In this document: positions 35,950 to 47,390 of the stretch, in pieces
Numbering within the stretch: position 1 is the stretch's first letter
How the letters are laid out: every line of letters starts with the position of its first letter
Source: Gigaspora rosea
Taxonomy: Eukaryota > Glomeromycota > Glomeromycetes > Diversisporales > Gigasporaceae
DNA: 64,000 nt
Assembly (NCBI GenBank): GCA_003550325.1
Contig: QKWP01000029.1
Coordinates: 607,822 to 671,821, forward strand
Reading direction: 5' to 3'
Program-made: the position numbers and the translations under genes
The notes under the pieces: generated by a model
What the model was told of the DNA's origin: nothing
The model's input: only the letters and a program-made list of their open reading frames with translations
Databases searched by the model: none

Positions 35950-37115
35950 CTAATTATGCTTATATTTAAGTTCGAGCTCTTTTGTTTTTAGTTCTAATTG
36001 TAGTCTATACTCGAGCTCTAACTTGTATTTGTACTTTTCTAAATCTATTTTTTCTTTTTCCATTTGCTTTTCATATTCCCACTTCTCACGTTCAAATTTA
36101 AATCTCTCCTTTTCTTTTTCTTGTTCATACTCAAATTTCTCTTTTTCTAAATCAAAATGTTTTTTTCTAGTTTCAACCTCCACTTTTTTGCTTTCCGTAA
36201 TTATGTCCATAGATTTGATATAATGAATTTCATCTTCATTTAAACGTCGCTTCTTATTGGATTTTAAAGAACGGTCTTGTTCTAAGCTAGTACCATAAAT
36301 CTAATATAAGCATAAATAGTAAATAAATATATATCTAAATGAAATTTTATTTATATATTACATATATTTACCTGGCCCATACTATTAATTAGATAATCAG
36401 GATTGATGTTTTCACGATTTCCAAATATATCATTCATTTCAGCATAAAAGGGCCAAGTAGACGCACCCTTACCAGTTTTATTCGAACTTTCATCCATGTA
36501 CTTGGTTATAAGTCGTCGTAATTTACTACTGACTTGTTCTCCAGTTTTACCTTTGCCAAGATGCATAGCAGCACGAAGATAAAATTTATTTTTATTCGTT
36601 CGATAAAGTGACATATTATCAGATAGGTAGGCAAGTAATGATTTAATAGTTGAATTTGGCCAAAGTGTAGCTTCATTATCACTATCATCCGATAAAACAG
36701 TTATCTTTTGTTTTTTTTTAGGTTTTGATTTAGAAGATGAAGGTGTAATATCAGGAGATAAAGATAAAATATCTAAATCGGAGGTATTGGGGTTTGGAGA
36801 TAAAAGAGTTATATTAGGAGATAAAATGCTTGGATTAGAAGTTAATTGCAATGGCTTCAGCATAGAAAATTGTGTATTAGGTGATGTAACGTCTTGTGCT
36901 TGATTAGTAGCATGATTTTCATCTTCATTACAAAGTGAAATAGTTTCTATTTGATCGTCGTGCAAGTTAATAGCGTTAGAAATTGAAATAGATTCTTTAA
37001 GAGAAGCATATTGATGAGCAAATTTTTTAGAGGTTTTATCTGGGCAAACAGATAAAATAGGTCGGGATTGCGCCTGTTTCAAAACATCCATTTCTAAAAC
37101 TTGAATTTTGATCAT
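35950..37115 (-). CDS. Harbinger partner protein: SANT-like plus coiled coil
   Basis: Second gene of the Harbinger element. Such Myb/SANT-like proteins bind the element ends and bring the transposase into the nucleus (family knowledge). Exon 1 runs 37115-36372, exon 2 36300-35950, with a 71-bp GT..TTAG intron between them in phase 0; the product is 364 residues. I start at the ATG at 37115 because no ATG lies upstream in frame. Residues ~130-137 hold a basic cluster (SKPKKKQK). The conserved domain is ~147-237 (LWPNSTIKSLLAYLSDN .. LGKGKTGEQVSSKLRRL .. STWPFYAEMNDIFG). A second basic cluster, SNKKRR, is just after the splice. The C-terminal ~85 residues are a highly charged coiled coil (EKEKFEYEQEKEKERFKFER). 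No stops: the gene looks intact, unlike the transposase. Confidence 0.8.
36301..36371 (-). other. 71-bp intron in the Harbinger partner gene
   Basis: Minus strand GTAAATATATG ... GCTTATATTAG. Splicing joins INSMGQ to IYGTSLEQDR and makes one continuous frame through the coiled coil. Confidence 0.8.
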
Positions 37116-37940
37116 AAAGACCAAAGGTTAATCTATTTATATTACCTTTAATATTAGCATGATTGTTTTAAATCCTCTAATAAATAACTAACTACGGTTA
37201 GAGCTTTTGAATATCCATCATGGCTATTCAGTAAATATTTGGAGATTTTGGATGTTCACGAATAGCATTGGGCAAATATCCAGATTCAGATAGATACCCG
37301 TGCTATTATTTGTAGCCGCGAATATTCGTGTGAATATTCATGAATATAAATCAATTATATTGATTACAAACTTGACTATTCGTGAATTTTATATAACCAA
37401 ATATTGGATAATCAATGAACATCCATTTCTAACCATGAATATTCACCTCTAACTACGGTAAATTAATATCTATTATTAATTGAGTTTTATTACTCCTATA
37501 ATTTAATAATAATATTTCATTATTAAATATTAACGACTAATATATTTATGTGAATTTAATTTGGGCTTGGACTCTTCCCTCGAGTCCTTTTAATTTTTAT
37601 TGATCATTAAAGCCTTTGTTATATATGTACAGTACGTATACATGTGCATATATGGGTGATTTATAGCATAATTTTATTATTTCAAAAATGCCACTTTACC
37701 TTGTAAAAAGAAGTCTCTAACAAAATGAAAAGCCATAGTAATTCAAATATGGAAATATGCAGCAGCATTCATTGTTGATCTAATGCCAATAAAACACTTT
37801 AAAACTAGATAATAATGAGCCAAACTGGTTATTCTTTACAATTCAGAAAATTGTTAGGCCTAAAGAAAAAATTTTATTTATGCGACAGATGTAGTTAAAG
37901 CTCATCTGGAAGGTTAGTCATTGAAATTAAATCGACTAAG
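37116..37940. other. 5' flank of the Harbinger partner gene
   Basis: AT-rich. Repeated words of the type ATATTCGTGAAT/GAATATTCACC at 37.25-37.45 kb form a small degenerate cluster. The segment ATATATGTACAGTACGTATA near 37622 resembles one near 31675, at the matching place on the other side of the element. Confidence 0.45.
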
Positions 37941-38261
37941 AAATTTATTAATAACGATTAGTTTTGCCACAACTGGTCATTGTGCAAGTTCAATTTTTTA
38001 ACAAATGATTGTCGTATTCTGATATTTTGTATTTGCAAAAGAAACATCAAATTCAGATGGTTGAACGAACCAAAGATGTCACAAAGAATCAAATCTGATT
38101 CGATGTGACCAATGTGACACTATTAAAATAATACAGTTGTGATAAATCATTAAGTCACATATTTAATAGTACAGTATTGTTCTATTTTTATATACCCGTG
38201 ATCAGGTCTAACTATAATGAGAAACACCCCAATATCCGCATGTCGAATATTAAAAAGGTCC
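37940..38261 (-). repeat. Right terminal inverted repeat of the Harbinger element
   Basis: Reverse complement of 30662-~31015 with scattered substitutions and small indels. Confidence 0.85.
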
Positions 38262-38475
38262 TATATAGTATATATATATAATACATATATATATAGACGA
38301 TGTATATATATACTATACATATATACTACACTATATAAATATACCATATATATATACATACTACATATACTATATATATCAGATATATACTATATATATA
38401 TATATACTATATATATATACTATATATATATACATACTATATAAATATACCATATATATATATACTATATCTGAT
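38262..38475. repeat. TA-rich microsatellite
   Basis: Runs of ATATATACTATATATATA-type sequence. A 75-residue open frame across it is low complexity (YIYIYTIYIYYIYIH) and not a gene. Confidence 0.85.
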
Positions 38476-38623
38476 ATTAACCTGATGTATGACGATAGTC
38501 ATGCTAAGGTTATTATAGCGAGGATCATCATATGTAAAATGTCTAATGGAATAATAAGGTAAAGCATTGTTGTGAAGCGTGGTAAAATTAAGGTAAAGGG
38601 TAAGTTCATAGTGATACTAAATT

Positions 38624-38752
38624 GGTAAAACGGAAATTTAAGGATATTTAAGGGTAAACGGAAATTTAAGGATATTTAAGGGTAAAACGGAAATTTAAGG
38701 CTATTTAAGGGTAAAACGGAAATTTAAGGATATTTAAGGGTAAAACGAAAGT
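38624..38752 (+). repeat. 29-bp minisatellite, 4.4 units
   Basis: The unit begins GGTAAAACGGAAATTTAAGG and ends ATATTTAAG. Copies start at 38624, 38653 (28 bp), 38681, 38710, and a partial at 38739. They are nearly identical, so amplification is recent. Confidence 0.9.
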
Positions 38753-38834
38753 TTGTGGAAAATTAAGTGCTTTTTCTTTTGCTACCTGACTTTAGTCTGG
38801 CTCTTTCGCAGAGTGGTCCTACCCGGTCCTTCCC

Positions 38835-39453
38835 AAAAAAAAAAAAAAANNNNNNNNNNNNNNNNNNNNNNNNNNNNNNNNNNNNNNNNNNNNNNNNNNN
38901 NNNNNNNNNNNNNNNNNNNNNNNNNNNNNNNNNNNNNNNNNNNNNNNNNNNNNNNNNNNNNNNNNNNNNNNNNNNNNNNNNNNNNNNNNNNNNNNNNNNN
39001 NNNNNNNNNNNNNNNNNNNNNNNNNNNNNNNNNNNNNNNNNNNNNNNNNNNNNNNNNNNNNNNNNNNNNNNNNNNNNNNNNNNNNNNNNNNNNNNNNNNN
39101 NNNNNNNNNNNNNNNNNNNNNNNNNNNNNNNNNNNNNNNNNNNNNNNNNNNNNNNNNNNNNNNNNNNNNNNNNNNNNNNNNNNNNNNNNNNNNNNNNNNN
39201 NNNNNNNNNNNNNNNNNNNNNNNNNNNNNNNNNNNNNNNNNNNNNNNNNNNNNNNNNNNNNNNNNNNNNNNNNNNNNNNNNNNNNNNNNNNNNNNNNNNN
39301 NNNNNNNNNNNNNNNNNNNNNNNNNNNNNNNNNNNNNNNNNNNNNNNNNNNNNNNNNNNNNNNNNNNNNNNNNNNNNNNNNNNNNNNNNNNNNNNNNNNN
39401 NNNNNNNNNNNNNNNNNNNNNNNNNNNNNNNNNNNNNNNNNNNNNNNNNNNNN
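38835..39453. other. Poly(A) run then 604-bp sequence gap
   Basis: Fifteen A (38835-38849) end a GC-richer 70-bp segment (ACCTGACTTTAGTCTGGCTC..) that may be the 3' end of a retroposon. Ns occupy 38850-39453. Any frame crossing the gap is meaningless. Confidence 0.95.
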
Positions 39454-39572
39454 GTAAAAGAATCACAACGAAAGAATCGTGAACTCAGCCTCCTAAGCCC
39501 CCTGACCAACACAAAATTTACCATTATACCTGTACGTAGATCAATTTGCACTATATTCATTTGCTAATAGCT

Positions 39573-39726
39573 TTGGGCCCGGAAGGGCCAAATTTGGTGC
39601 ATTAAATTCAAGATGGAACACCTAATGGCGAAAAGCAAATGCTTTAAATATAATGCACCAGCATTGGTCCTGGAGGGGCCCAAATTGGTGCATTAAATCA
39701 AGACGAAACATCTAATGATAGAAAAG
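39573..39726 (+). repeat. ~91-bp tandem pair
   Basis: TTGGGCCCGGAAGGGCCAAA..GGTGCATTAAATTCAAGATG recurs as TTGGTCCTGGAGGGGCCCAA..GGTGCATTAAATCAAGACGA. Non-coding. Confidence 0.7.
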
Positions 39727-40094
39727 TTTAAGAAAATTTTCTTTTCGAAATAAAAATAAGAATAAAACAAATAAATCTATTACCTTTAGCATATAGACGG
39801 CGAAGCCGCCCACATGATCATGTTAATTAACTGCAGGACTTCAAACCTGATTGATACGGTTATGCTAACGATCTTAATCTATATACACAGTATCAGTATT
39901 ACGTATTACGATAAGGTTTTAAGAAACAATCGTTTTCAAAAATTATTTATTATTTAAATATACCCGCTATCAGCTTATCTGTCACAACAACTCATCTAAA
40001 AATCTTGATCATCCACATTATATTTACAAAAAGCATTGCACGCATGTGACACAATTGGAAGAATCAGGTATAATGTACCGGAAATGAATTTTCT

Positions 40095-40690
40095 TTATCT
40101 AAAGAGTGAGAAAACAAACTGACACAGGATAAGCACCTGGAAAAACAGCAATTGAGATTGCGCCGGGCATCCCATAAGCAGCAGAAGCAGCATAGTAGTA
40201 AAGGCCGGTGGTTTCCCGTCTGCGTAATTCAGGCCGGCCAACAAACGAAAATAGGTAGCTATAACAAAATTGCAGAATATACTCATAAGATTATTTTGCT
40301 ATTTAAATTAAAACTTATCCGTATTTAAGTTGGCTTGGCATTGGTACAGAGAACCACATCCGCCCCTTCGTTTATCCTCTTTGTGATATTTATTCATGCT
40401 GCATCGTTCAGCTCTGTGCTAGTCAAAGTAGCTCGGTCCCCTGGAATACGGGCTTGGAATAACTGATTAGCCATCTTTTCGATCTGTTGACTGCATGTCA
40501 ACTCGAAAGATAATCTAGATGAAAATCAAGCCTAAACAGTAATATAAGTATTCTAACATATCAACACAAATGTTATCAACCTGTCAAATCGCTTATACAT
40601 CACTATGCCTTATCTCAAGATCTTTATCCCCCTCTTCTAGGCCAATCAGAACGCCAGCTGAAAACTTTCCCTTATATATAGATATTTTTA
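40095..40690 (-). pseudogene. Decayed intron-containing host gene fragment
   Basis: Protein-like sequence survives in pieces separated by plausible introns. The first is ~40690-40575 (GKFSAGVLIGLEEGDKDLEI, then RHSDV and two stops). The second is ~40520-40330, after acceptor TTTTCATCTAG (LTCSQQIEKMANQLFQARIP, GDRATLTSTELNDAA, stop, INITKRINEGADVVLCTNAK). The third is ~40275-40095, after acceptor TTTTGTTATAG; one frame there reads GLYYYAASAAYGMPGAISIA. Base composition is richer in GC than the surroundings. I do not recognise the family. The stops fit CAA/CAG-to-TAA/TAG and TGG-to-TGA changes. A retroposon tail abuts it at ~40690. Exon edges are estimates. Confidence 0.45.
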
Positions 40691-40699
40691 TAAAATTTT

Positions 40700-41640
40700 T
40701 TTTAAAGTGCCTGTCTTGGGAGCTAGAAGTTTTATTCAAGATATTAGGATTATTATCAATCTACATAGGGTTTACTGGCATTGTTACATTAATAAAAGTA
40801 CAATTAGCTATCTCTACAACTTTTGGTTGCCTATTTAAATATCTATCTAAAGGTTCTATACTAGCTGCTATACCTGCAACTATGTACTAGCATTGTATAT
40901 TTAAACCCTCTGATTCCTGTTTCTTATGCCAACCCATCTTGTATCATTAGGACATAGTTTTAAATACTTATTATATATCTTTAGAACCTACCAAATTTTT
41001 CACAGTCCTGTTATCCTTAATAGAAGGCTTGATAGAGTAGTACTTGCTAACAAAGGTATTTACCTATACTTTCAGTAATATACATATTTACTGAGAATTA
41101 CACTTAGGCTCTGAACAATTTTTCAAACTCTACTATTACATATCTGCTCTTGCAAAGTTCACTGGTCCTAGTATTCTATTTCTTTACTTTTTTGAAATTA
41201 TTCTGGTATTCTAGACTACCAATCTAGTTGGTCCAGAAGGATTGGCTAGCCAGGTTTTAATTGCTTTATAGACATTTTTTTCTTGGTTCATACTTTTGAA
41301 ACCCATGTCTTTTTTCTCTAGTATGATTTTAGCAGCCAGGTTGGTGGATCCCCTCTTGCTATAAGAGCTTTGCCTATTAAGTTTTTCTGGAATTTCTTTG
41401 TCTAACTCTGTTTATAGCACTGTTAAAAGCTAGCTACTTCTTTGCTTGAACTTGTCAAGTAGTTTCTGCTCCTGCAGTGTTCTAGGATTTCTATACCAAT
41501 TTGAACTTATTATAGATTTGCACTGCCTGATTGTTGGTTGCATTCCTTTATATAGTACATAAATACCATTTTGGTTTCTGTAAGCTTAGTGCAATTTGAG
41601 CTACAGATCCTAACAATTCAACTATAACAGGAACATTAAA
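40700..41640 (-). mobile_element. Second, diverged copy of the ~1-kb retroposon
   Basis: Read on the minus strand, it matches 15490-16445 in order. The matches are a B-box-like GGATCTGTAGCTCAAATTGC (~41620), GATCCACCAACCTGGCTGCT (~41350), AGCCAATCCTTCTGGACCAA (~41250), CCAGTGAACTTTGCAAGAGC (~41165), AGTATAGGTAAATACCT (~41070), GTTGCAGGTATAGCAGCTAG (~40880), AGGCAACCAAAAGTTGTAGA (~40830), and an A-rich end at ~40700. Divergence is high (tens of percent), so it is much older than the copy at 15.4 kb. Its antisense 106-residue open frame (40570-40890, plus strand) is fortuitous. Confidence 0.8.
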
Positions 41641-43849
41641 CAGTTATCATAACATAAGCCTATTTCTATAAAGTGTTTCTAGTAGGATTCAAACTTTAGA
41701 TTTCTGTTACTAAATTACTTGGAGCAAAATTAACCCAACTATACTATATTACTACTCTCTTTATTTTTTTTATAAATTTAAATAAATTGCATTTGTATTG
41801 GCATAGAAATGTTAACAAAAGCATTGTACTATTACTAATATTAGGAATATGCTAGTTTGAAACTAGACCTAATAAAATTTGATCAAATTATCAAAGCTAT
41901 TAATTCTTAGCTTAAAGATTTTTTTAGCTATATAATGAATTAAATTATCCAAAGAATATTTAGCTTACAGTATAAATAAAACAAAAAATCTATAGTTAAA
42001 TTATATTATACAATTGCAGGCTTGTGCAACAAATTTGTTAATTAGTATAATTAGAAGTTAGGTTATACTTGATAGCTTCAGGTCAACATGGAAGGCCATT
42101 GACACAATGTCAAAACTTGGGTATTCAGCTTGTGCTAATATAGTAGAAATATATAAAAAACAAGTCAAAAAAAGAATATTTAGCAAAAATTAAAAAAATG
42201 TACTGTAATTTTATAAATTTTTATATTATATTATATTAAATAAAGTTTTATTTATTTTTTATTAAATGATGTATATTTTTTTAGATTAATGTTTTTATAT
42301 TTATAATATTGAAGATATAATGCAATTCATGAAAACTATAGATTCAACTAATAATATTCAAAAATCCAGGTTATACAGAAAATGGGTATGAAAAGCTCTG
42401 GTAGGTTTAGGTCACAGATAGTCAAGAATGTCTGAGTCTGAGTCTCTTGTACTTAATATAGTATAATTGTATCATATAATATATACAAACATATACTTAA
42501 TAATAAAGTTTTTGAGGCACGACCTCACCTTAAAAAAAAAAAAAAAATAATGATATTGCCTAAAACTATTTTGGGTTATGAACTGAAACTGAACCTAGTT
42601 TATATATCTAAAACTAATTTTTATAACTCTAAACTTTGTTAAAATTCTGAAACCATATAAAATTCTAAAACTATATAAAAAGTTCTGAAACTATATTAAA
42701 CTTCTAAACTATGTCAAAATTCCAAAACTATATTAAAAACCTGAAACTATACTAAATTCTATAACTATACTAAAGGCTTGAGAACACCCTTAAGTGGTAT
42801 CCACAAATTATATTAAACTTGTATTATCTTTAAGATCCCTATAAACAATACTAGTTTAATGTAAATTGTGATTTCTATATTGATTTACTGCAAAAAATTC
42901 TGGTTTACTATACTTACTAACTATGATGCTGCTTAATAGTCAAATATAAAAATCTATATATGTTAAGCTAATATATTATTTTATTCTTAATATAAAGTTT
43001 CTGATATCAGCTAATATCATTAACTTATTAATTTTGACTTATAGTAGTAACATATCAAATTGGTTATCAATACTTTTTCAGCTATGATGCAAAAAATTTA
43101 AAAGCTACAATTATCTTATACTATATATTAAAAGAACATAATACCTTTTAAAGTTATATTTTTGATATCAAATCAAGTTATATTCTGTAAGAGTATATTA
43201 TTGCAACCAAGCGTTCTTTAAAGTTCCTTCTTTGGTATTTGATTATATTAAATGTATGTGAATGAGAATGTCCAAAGAATTTGCGCATGTGGATTAAGGT
43301 TGTTTGGACATATTTGGATAGATATATCATGCTTTTGATAAATATGTCCAACTTACATGAATCGATATGGATTGCCAGTTTAAAAATGGCTTTTAATTAT
43401 TTAGCCACGATGTACTGATAATATGTGTATTTGTACAACTTACCAAAAACAGATATGCTCTTGAATGATATTAAATTGCAAATATCGTGTAGAAGTTAGA
43501 GACTAAGTTGTTTATTTAATATCTAATCTAATATCAAAAAATATCAAATATGTATCTAATTCTAATATCTAATATCAAATATCAAATATCTAATATCTAA
43601 TATACTATATATTGAAAGTATATCATGTGCCAGGCACTCTTAAAAGTTACGGTTTTGATATTCTTTGCACTTAAATCAGGTTACATACTGTAAATATTGT
43701 TTTTTGATTTATAATTCTACTAGTTCAATGGGTAGTGCAAAGCAACACCTATTTTATTTTGTTATTTTTTAAATTATGTATAGAATTCTGTGACAGAACT
43801 TATTTCCCAATACAGTACATAAGTGGTTTCACAATTTTTACTTTTATTA
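41641..43849. other. AT-rich region with small repeats and a poly(A) end
   Basis: No gene. A ~20-25-bp degenerate repeat (TTCTGAAACTATATTAAAC type) fills 42575-42780. A 16-A run at 42533-42548, preceded by AATAATAAAG and CACGACCTCACCTT, looks like the 3' end of a retroposon, perhaps the ~1-kb family. A similar block pair (GAATCGATATGGATTGCCAG near 43355 and AAATCGATATGGATTAATAC near 47745) brackets the next array. TATCAAATATC-type simple repeat lies at 43530-43610. Confidence 0.5.
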
Positions 43850-46720
43850 AGCAAAAAAAAATTAAAACAAAAAATGCAAATATTTGATCCAAGTTTTCAA
43901 AGTCCATGTAATGCAAAATGAAAAAATACCTTTTTTTAGCCTAATTTAAATGCAAATACTATTCTATTAATTTATAGTATATTTAAAAAAACTAAAAAAA
44001 CTGATCAACTGACTGAAATTTTCAAATTCATGTAATGCAAAATAAAAATTAACTTCATGGGCCTAGTATTAGATGTGAACCTATTTTTCAATACCTTACA
44101 TACAGTGGTTAATGTTAAGTTAGTATTGAAGTTATCTCAATTTTTACTTTTAAACGAAAAAAATTAAAAAAATGAAACATTTAATCCAAGTTTTCAAAAT
44201 CCATATAATGCAAATGAAAAAAATAACTTTCATGGCCTAATTTAGATACAAATATTAATCTATTAATTTACGGTATATTTAAAAAACCCCCTGTTCAACT
44301 GACTGAAGTTTTCAAATTCATGTAAAGCAAAATGAAGAATTAACTTCACATGGCCTAAATTTAAATGTAAACATAATTCTATTAATTTTATACTATAGTA
44401 AATTAATAAAAAAATCTGGTCGACTACCAAACTTTTCAGATCCCATATAATACAAAAAGAAAATTCAACTTCGTATAGCTTAATATTAGAAGTGAACATT
44501 TAGTAAATTAAAAAAATTTTACCAACTAAAGTTTTCAAATTCCATGTAATGCAACATGAAAAATCAACTTCGTGTGGCCTAATATTAGTTTACAACAAAT
44601 AAAAATTTGATTGAGTAACTGAAGTTTTCAGATCCATGTAATGCAAAATGAAAAATCAACTTTATGTAACCTAATATTAGATGCGAACATTACTTTATTA
44701 ATTTAGACTATTTGAAGTTAATTTTTCAGTTAATATCACCAGCTATATCACCTCTCACTCTTTAGCTAAAGTCTTCTTCCATCTCATCTAAAATGAACAG
44801 CCAATCAAAACGTTGGATGACTCTCACCAGTCATCTGATTTATATCAACCAATGAAATTGTTTACCTTTGTTCATTTATTATATGTTTTTTTCATATATT
44901 CATTTTATTTTACCCCCCTCCCTTCTGAGAGTCCTAGAAAAGTAATGTTTACTGAAAAAACAACTTCAAACAGCCTTATAGTAAATTAAAAAAATTAAAA
45001 ATCTGACTGACTGACCAAATCCTATGTAATGCAAAATGAAAAATAAACTTCACGTAGTCTAATATTAGTTTATAGTAAATTAAAAAAAATAAAAAATAAA
45101 AATAAAAAAAATCTAACCAACTAAGTTTTTAACTTTGTGTAGCTTAATATTAGTTTACAGTAAATTAAAAAAAAAGACTTACTGATTGACTGAAGTTTTC
45201 AGATTGCATGTAATGCAAAATGAAAAATCAAATTTATGTAGCCTAATATTAGATGTGAACACTACAGTAAATTAAAAAAAAACCAACTAACCAAAAAGTT
45301 TTCAGATCCCATGTAATGCAAACAAAAAATCAACTTTGTGCAGCCTAATATTAGATGTGAACACTATAGTAAAAAAAAAAAAAAACAAACCAACAGACCA
45401 AAGTTTTCAGATTCTATATAATGCAAATGAAAAACTAACTTCATGAGGCCTAAGCCTAATATTAGTTTAAAGTAAAATAAAAAATAAATAAACAAAAATA
45501 AAAAACTAACTGACTGACCAATGCAATGTAATGCAAAATGAAAAATCAATTTTGTTGCAGTTTAAAATTAGATGTGAACATTACAGTAAATTAAAAAAAC
45601 AAAAAAAAAGGACAAACTCAACTGATAGAGGTTTTTGATCCTATGTAATACAAATGAAAAATTAATTGTGAGGTCTAAGCCTAATATTAGTTTACAGTAA
45701 AATAAAAAGTAAATAAAAAAAAACTGACCAACTGACTGATTCCATACTATGCAAAATGAAAAATCAATTTTATTGTTGTCTAAAATTAAAAAAAAAAACA
45801 AGAAAATAGACCAACTGACCAAAGTTTTCAGATCCCATGTAATGCAAAATGAAATATCAATTTCGTTGTTTGTTATAGTCTAAAAATAAAAAAAAAACAA
45901 ATCAACTGACCGAAGTTTTCAGATCTCATGTAATGCAAACAACAAATTAATCATCTAAGTCTAATTTAGTTTATAGTAAAATAAAAAAATGCAGACCAAC
46001 CCCATGTAATCCAAAATAAAAAATCAACTTCGTTTGTGGTCTAAAATTACAAAAAAAAAAAACAAATCAACTAACTAAAGTTTTCAGATCCTATGTAATG
46101 CAAATGAAAAATTAACTTTGTGAGGCCCTAAGCCTAATATTAGTTTATAGTAAAATAAAACAAAAAAAACTGACTGACCCCATGTATCCAAACCAAAAAA
46201 ATCTATTTCGTTGTGGACTAAATTAGATGTGAACATTACAGTAAATTAAAAAAAAAAACAGACCAACTGAACGAAGTTTTCAGATCTCATATAATACAAA
46301 CAAAAATTAACTTCGTGAAGCTTAATATTATTTAAAGTAACAAAAAAAAAGGACTGACCGACTAACCAAAGTTTTCATTTCCATATAATACAAACTGAAA
46401 AATCAACTTCGTGTGTCTAATATTAGATGTGAACATTAAAGTACATTAAAAAAAAGCAGATCAATTTACCAAAGTTTTCAGATCCCAAATAATACAAAAT
46501 GAAAAATTAACTTGTGTGCTCTAATATTAGATTGAACACTATAGTAAATTAAAAAAAACCAACTGACTGAAGTTTTTAGATCCCATGTAATACAAACAAA
46601 AAATTATCTTCGTGAGGTCTAATAATTTTGCATTAAATTAAATTAAAAAAATATATTGACCAACTGATAAATTCCATGCAATGTAAAAACAAAAATCAAC
46701 TTTGCATTACAAATTGGACT
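43850..46720 (-). repeat. ~110-bp tandem repeat array, about 25 units
   Basis: The unit carries CCATGTAATGCAAAATGAAA, AATCAACTTTGTGTAGCCTA, ATATTAGATGTGAACATTA, CAGTAAATTAAAAAAA and CCAACTGACCGAAGTTTTCA, mutated from unit to unit. A ~250-bp non-repeat segment (44705-44955) interrupts it. The same family is at 19.0-19.7 kb in the other direction. Short hydrophobic frames on the minus strand are artefacts of the A/T runs. Confidence 0.88.
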
Positions 46721-47390
46721 TCTAATTTGTTATTTATAAAATTGTAAATTAATTACAATATTTACAGTTTTAAATAAGAATCATAATAAGTAATTAAAAT
46801 TTTCTCACAATTTGATCATGTTCTTGGATGCGGCCAATAAAAACAACTCCCAATCAAATAATAATTATATATAGATAGATAAAGTTGGTAAGTTTAACTC
46901 TGTCATTATTATTAACCATATGTAAAAATAAGTTTTTCTATACAATGGACACGTTTTCTGAAATTGACCAAATAATAATATTTAAATGTAAGCTGAGGCC
47001 TAATAAGTGACAGAAATTAAATTAAAAAAAAACTGACCAACTGACAGATTCCAAGCAATATAAAAATGAAATCAACTTTGTATTGCAAAGTGAACTTCTA
47101 ATTTGTTATTTATAAAATTATAAAGTAATTACAAAATTTATAGTTTTAAATAGAAATCATCATAAGTGACTAAAAAATTTTCCCACTATTTGATCACATT
47201 TTTGGATGCAGCCAATAAAAACAACCTTCAATTAAATAATACTTATATGTAGATAGATAATATTAGTAAGTTTAACTTTGTGTTACTATTAACTGTATAT
47301 AAAAATAAGTTTTCTCACACAATAGTTACGTTTTCTAAAGTTAACCAAATAATAATATTTAAATGTAAGCTTAGCTATCATCACTATTAA
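46676..47390 (+). repeat. Tandem duplication of ~350 bp
   Basis: 46676-47030 is repeated at ~47048-47390. Shared blocks in order: TTGCATTACAAATTGGACTT / TTGTATTGCAAAGTGAACTT, GGATGCGGCCAATAAAAACA / GGATGCAGCCAATAAAAACA, TATATAGATAGATAAAGTTG / TATGTAGATAGATAATATTA, CAAATAATAATATTTAAATG in both. Non-coding. Confidence 0.85.

Larger units (their letters stand above)
30662..38261. mobile_element. 7.6-kb Harbinger (PIF) element with long inverted ends
   Basis: Inverted ends begin GGACCTTTTTAATATTCG on the left (30662) and are matched by the reverse complement ending GGTCC at 38261. Similarity continues for roughly 300 bp (to ~31015 and from ~37940) with small indels. The flanking triplet TAT occurs on both sides (30659-30661, 38262-38264), consistent with the 3-bp duplications of Harbinger. 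Inside are a DDE transposase (plus strand) and a SANT-like partner gene (minus strand), facing each other. That is the two-gene content typical of the superfamily. The length and the long ends are unusual. An alternative is two independent MITEs in inverted orientation around an older element. Confidence 0.75.

Noticed and set aside
38217-38444. 75-residue frame rich in Tyr/Ile
   Set aside because: Translated TA microsatellite.
38753-39567. Long open frames of 215-266 residues on both strands
   Set aside because: They run through the N gap; almost all residues are undefined.
40570-40890. 106-residue plus-strand ORF
   Set aside because: Antisense to the retroposon tail and the host pseudogene; composition is explained by those.
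44263-45822. Hydrophobic minus-strand frames that look like membrane proteins
   Set aside because: They arise from Phe/Leu codons in poly-T runs of the ~110-bp repeat and change with each unit.
43850-46720. CRISPR-like spacing of repeats
   Set aside because: Units are degenerate and contiguous with no unique spacers, and the genome is eukaryotic; it is a tandem array.
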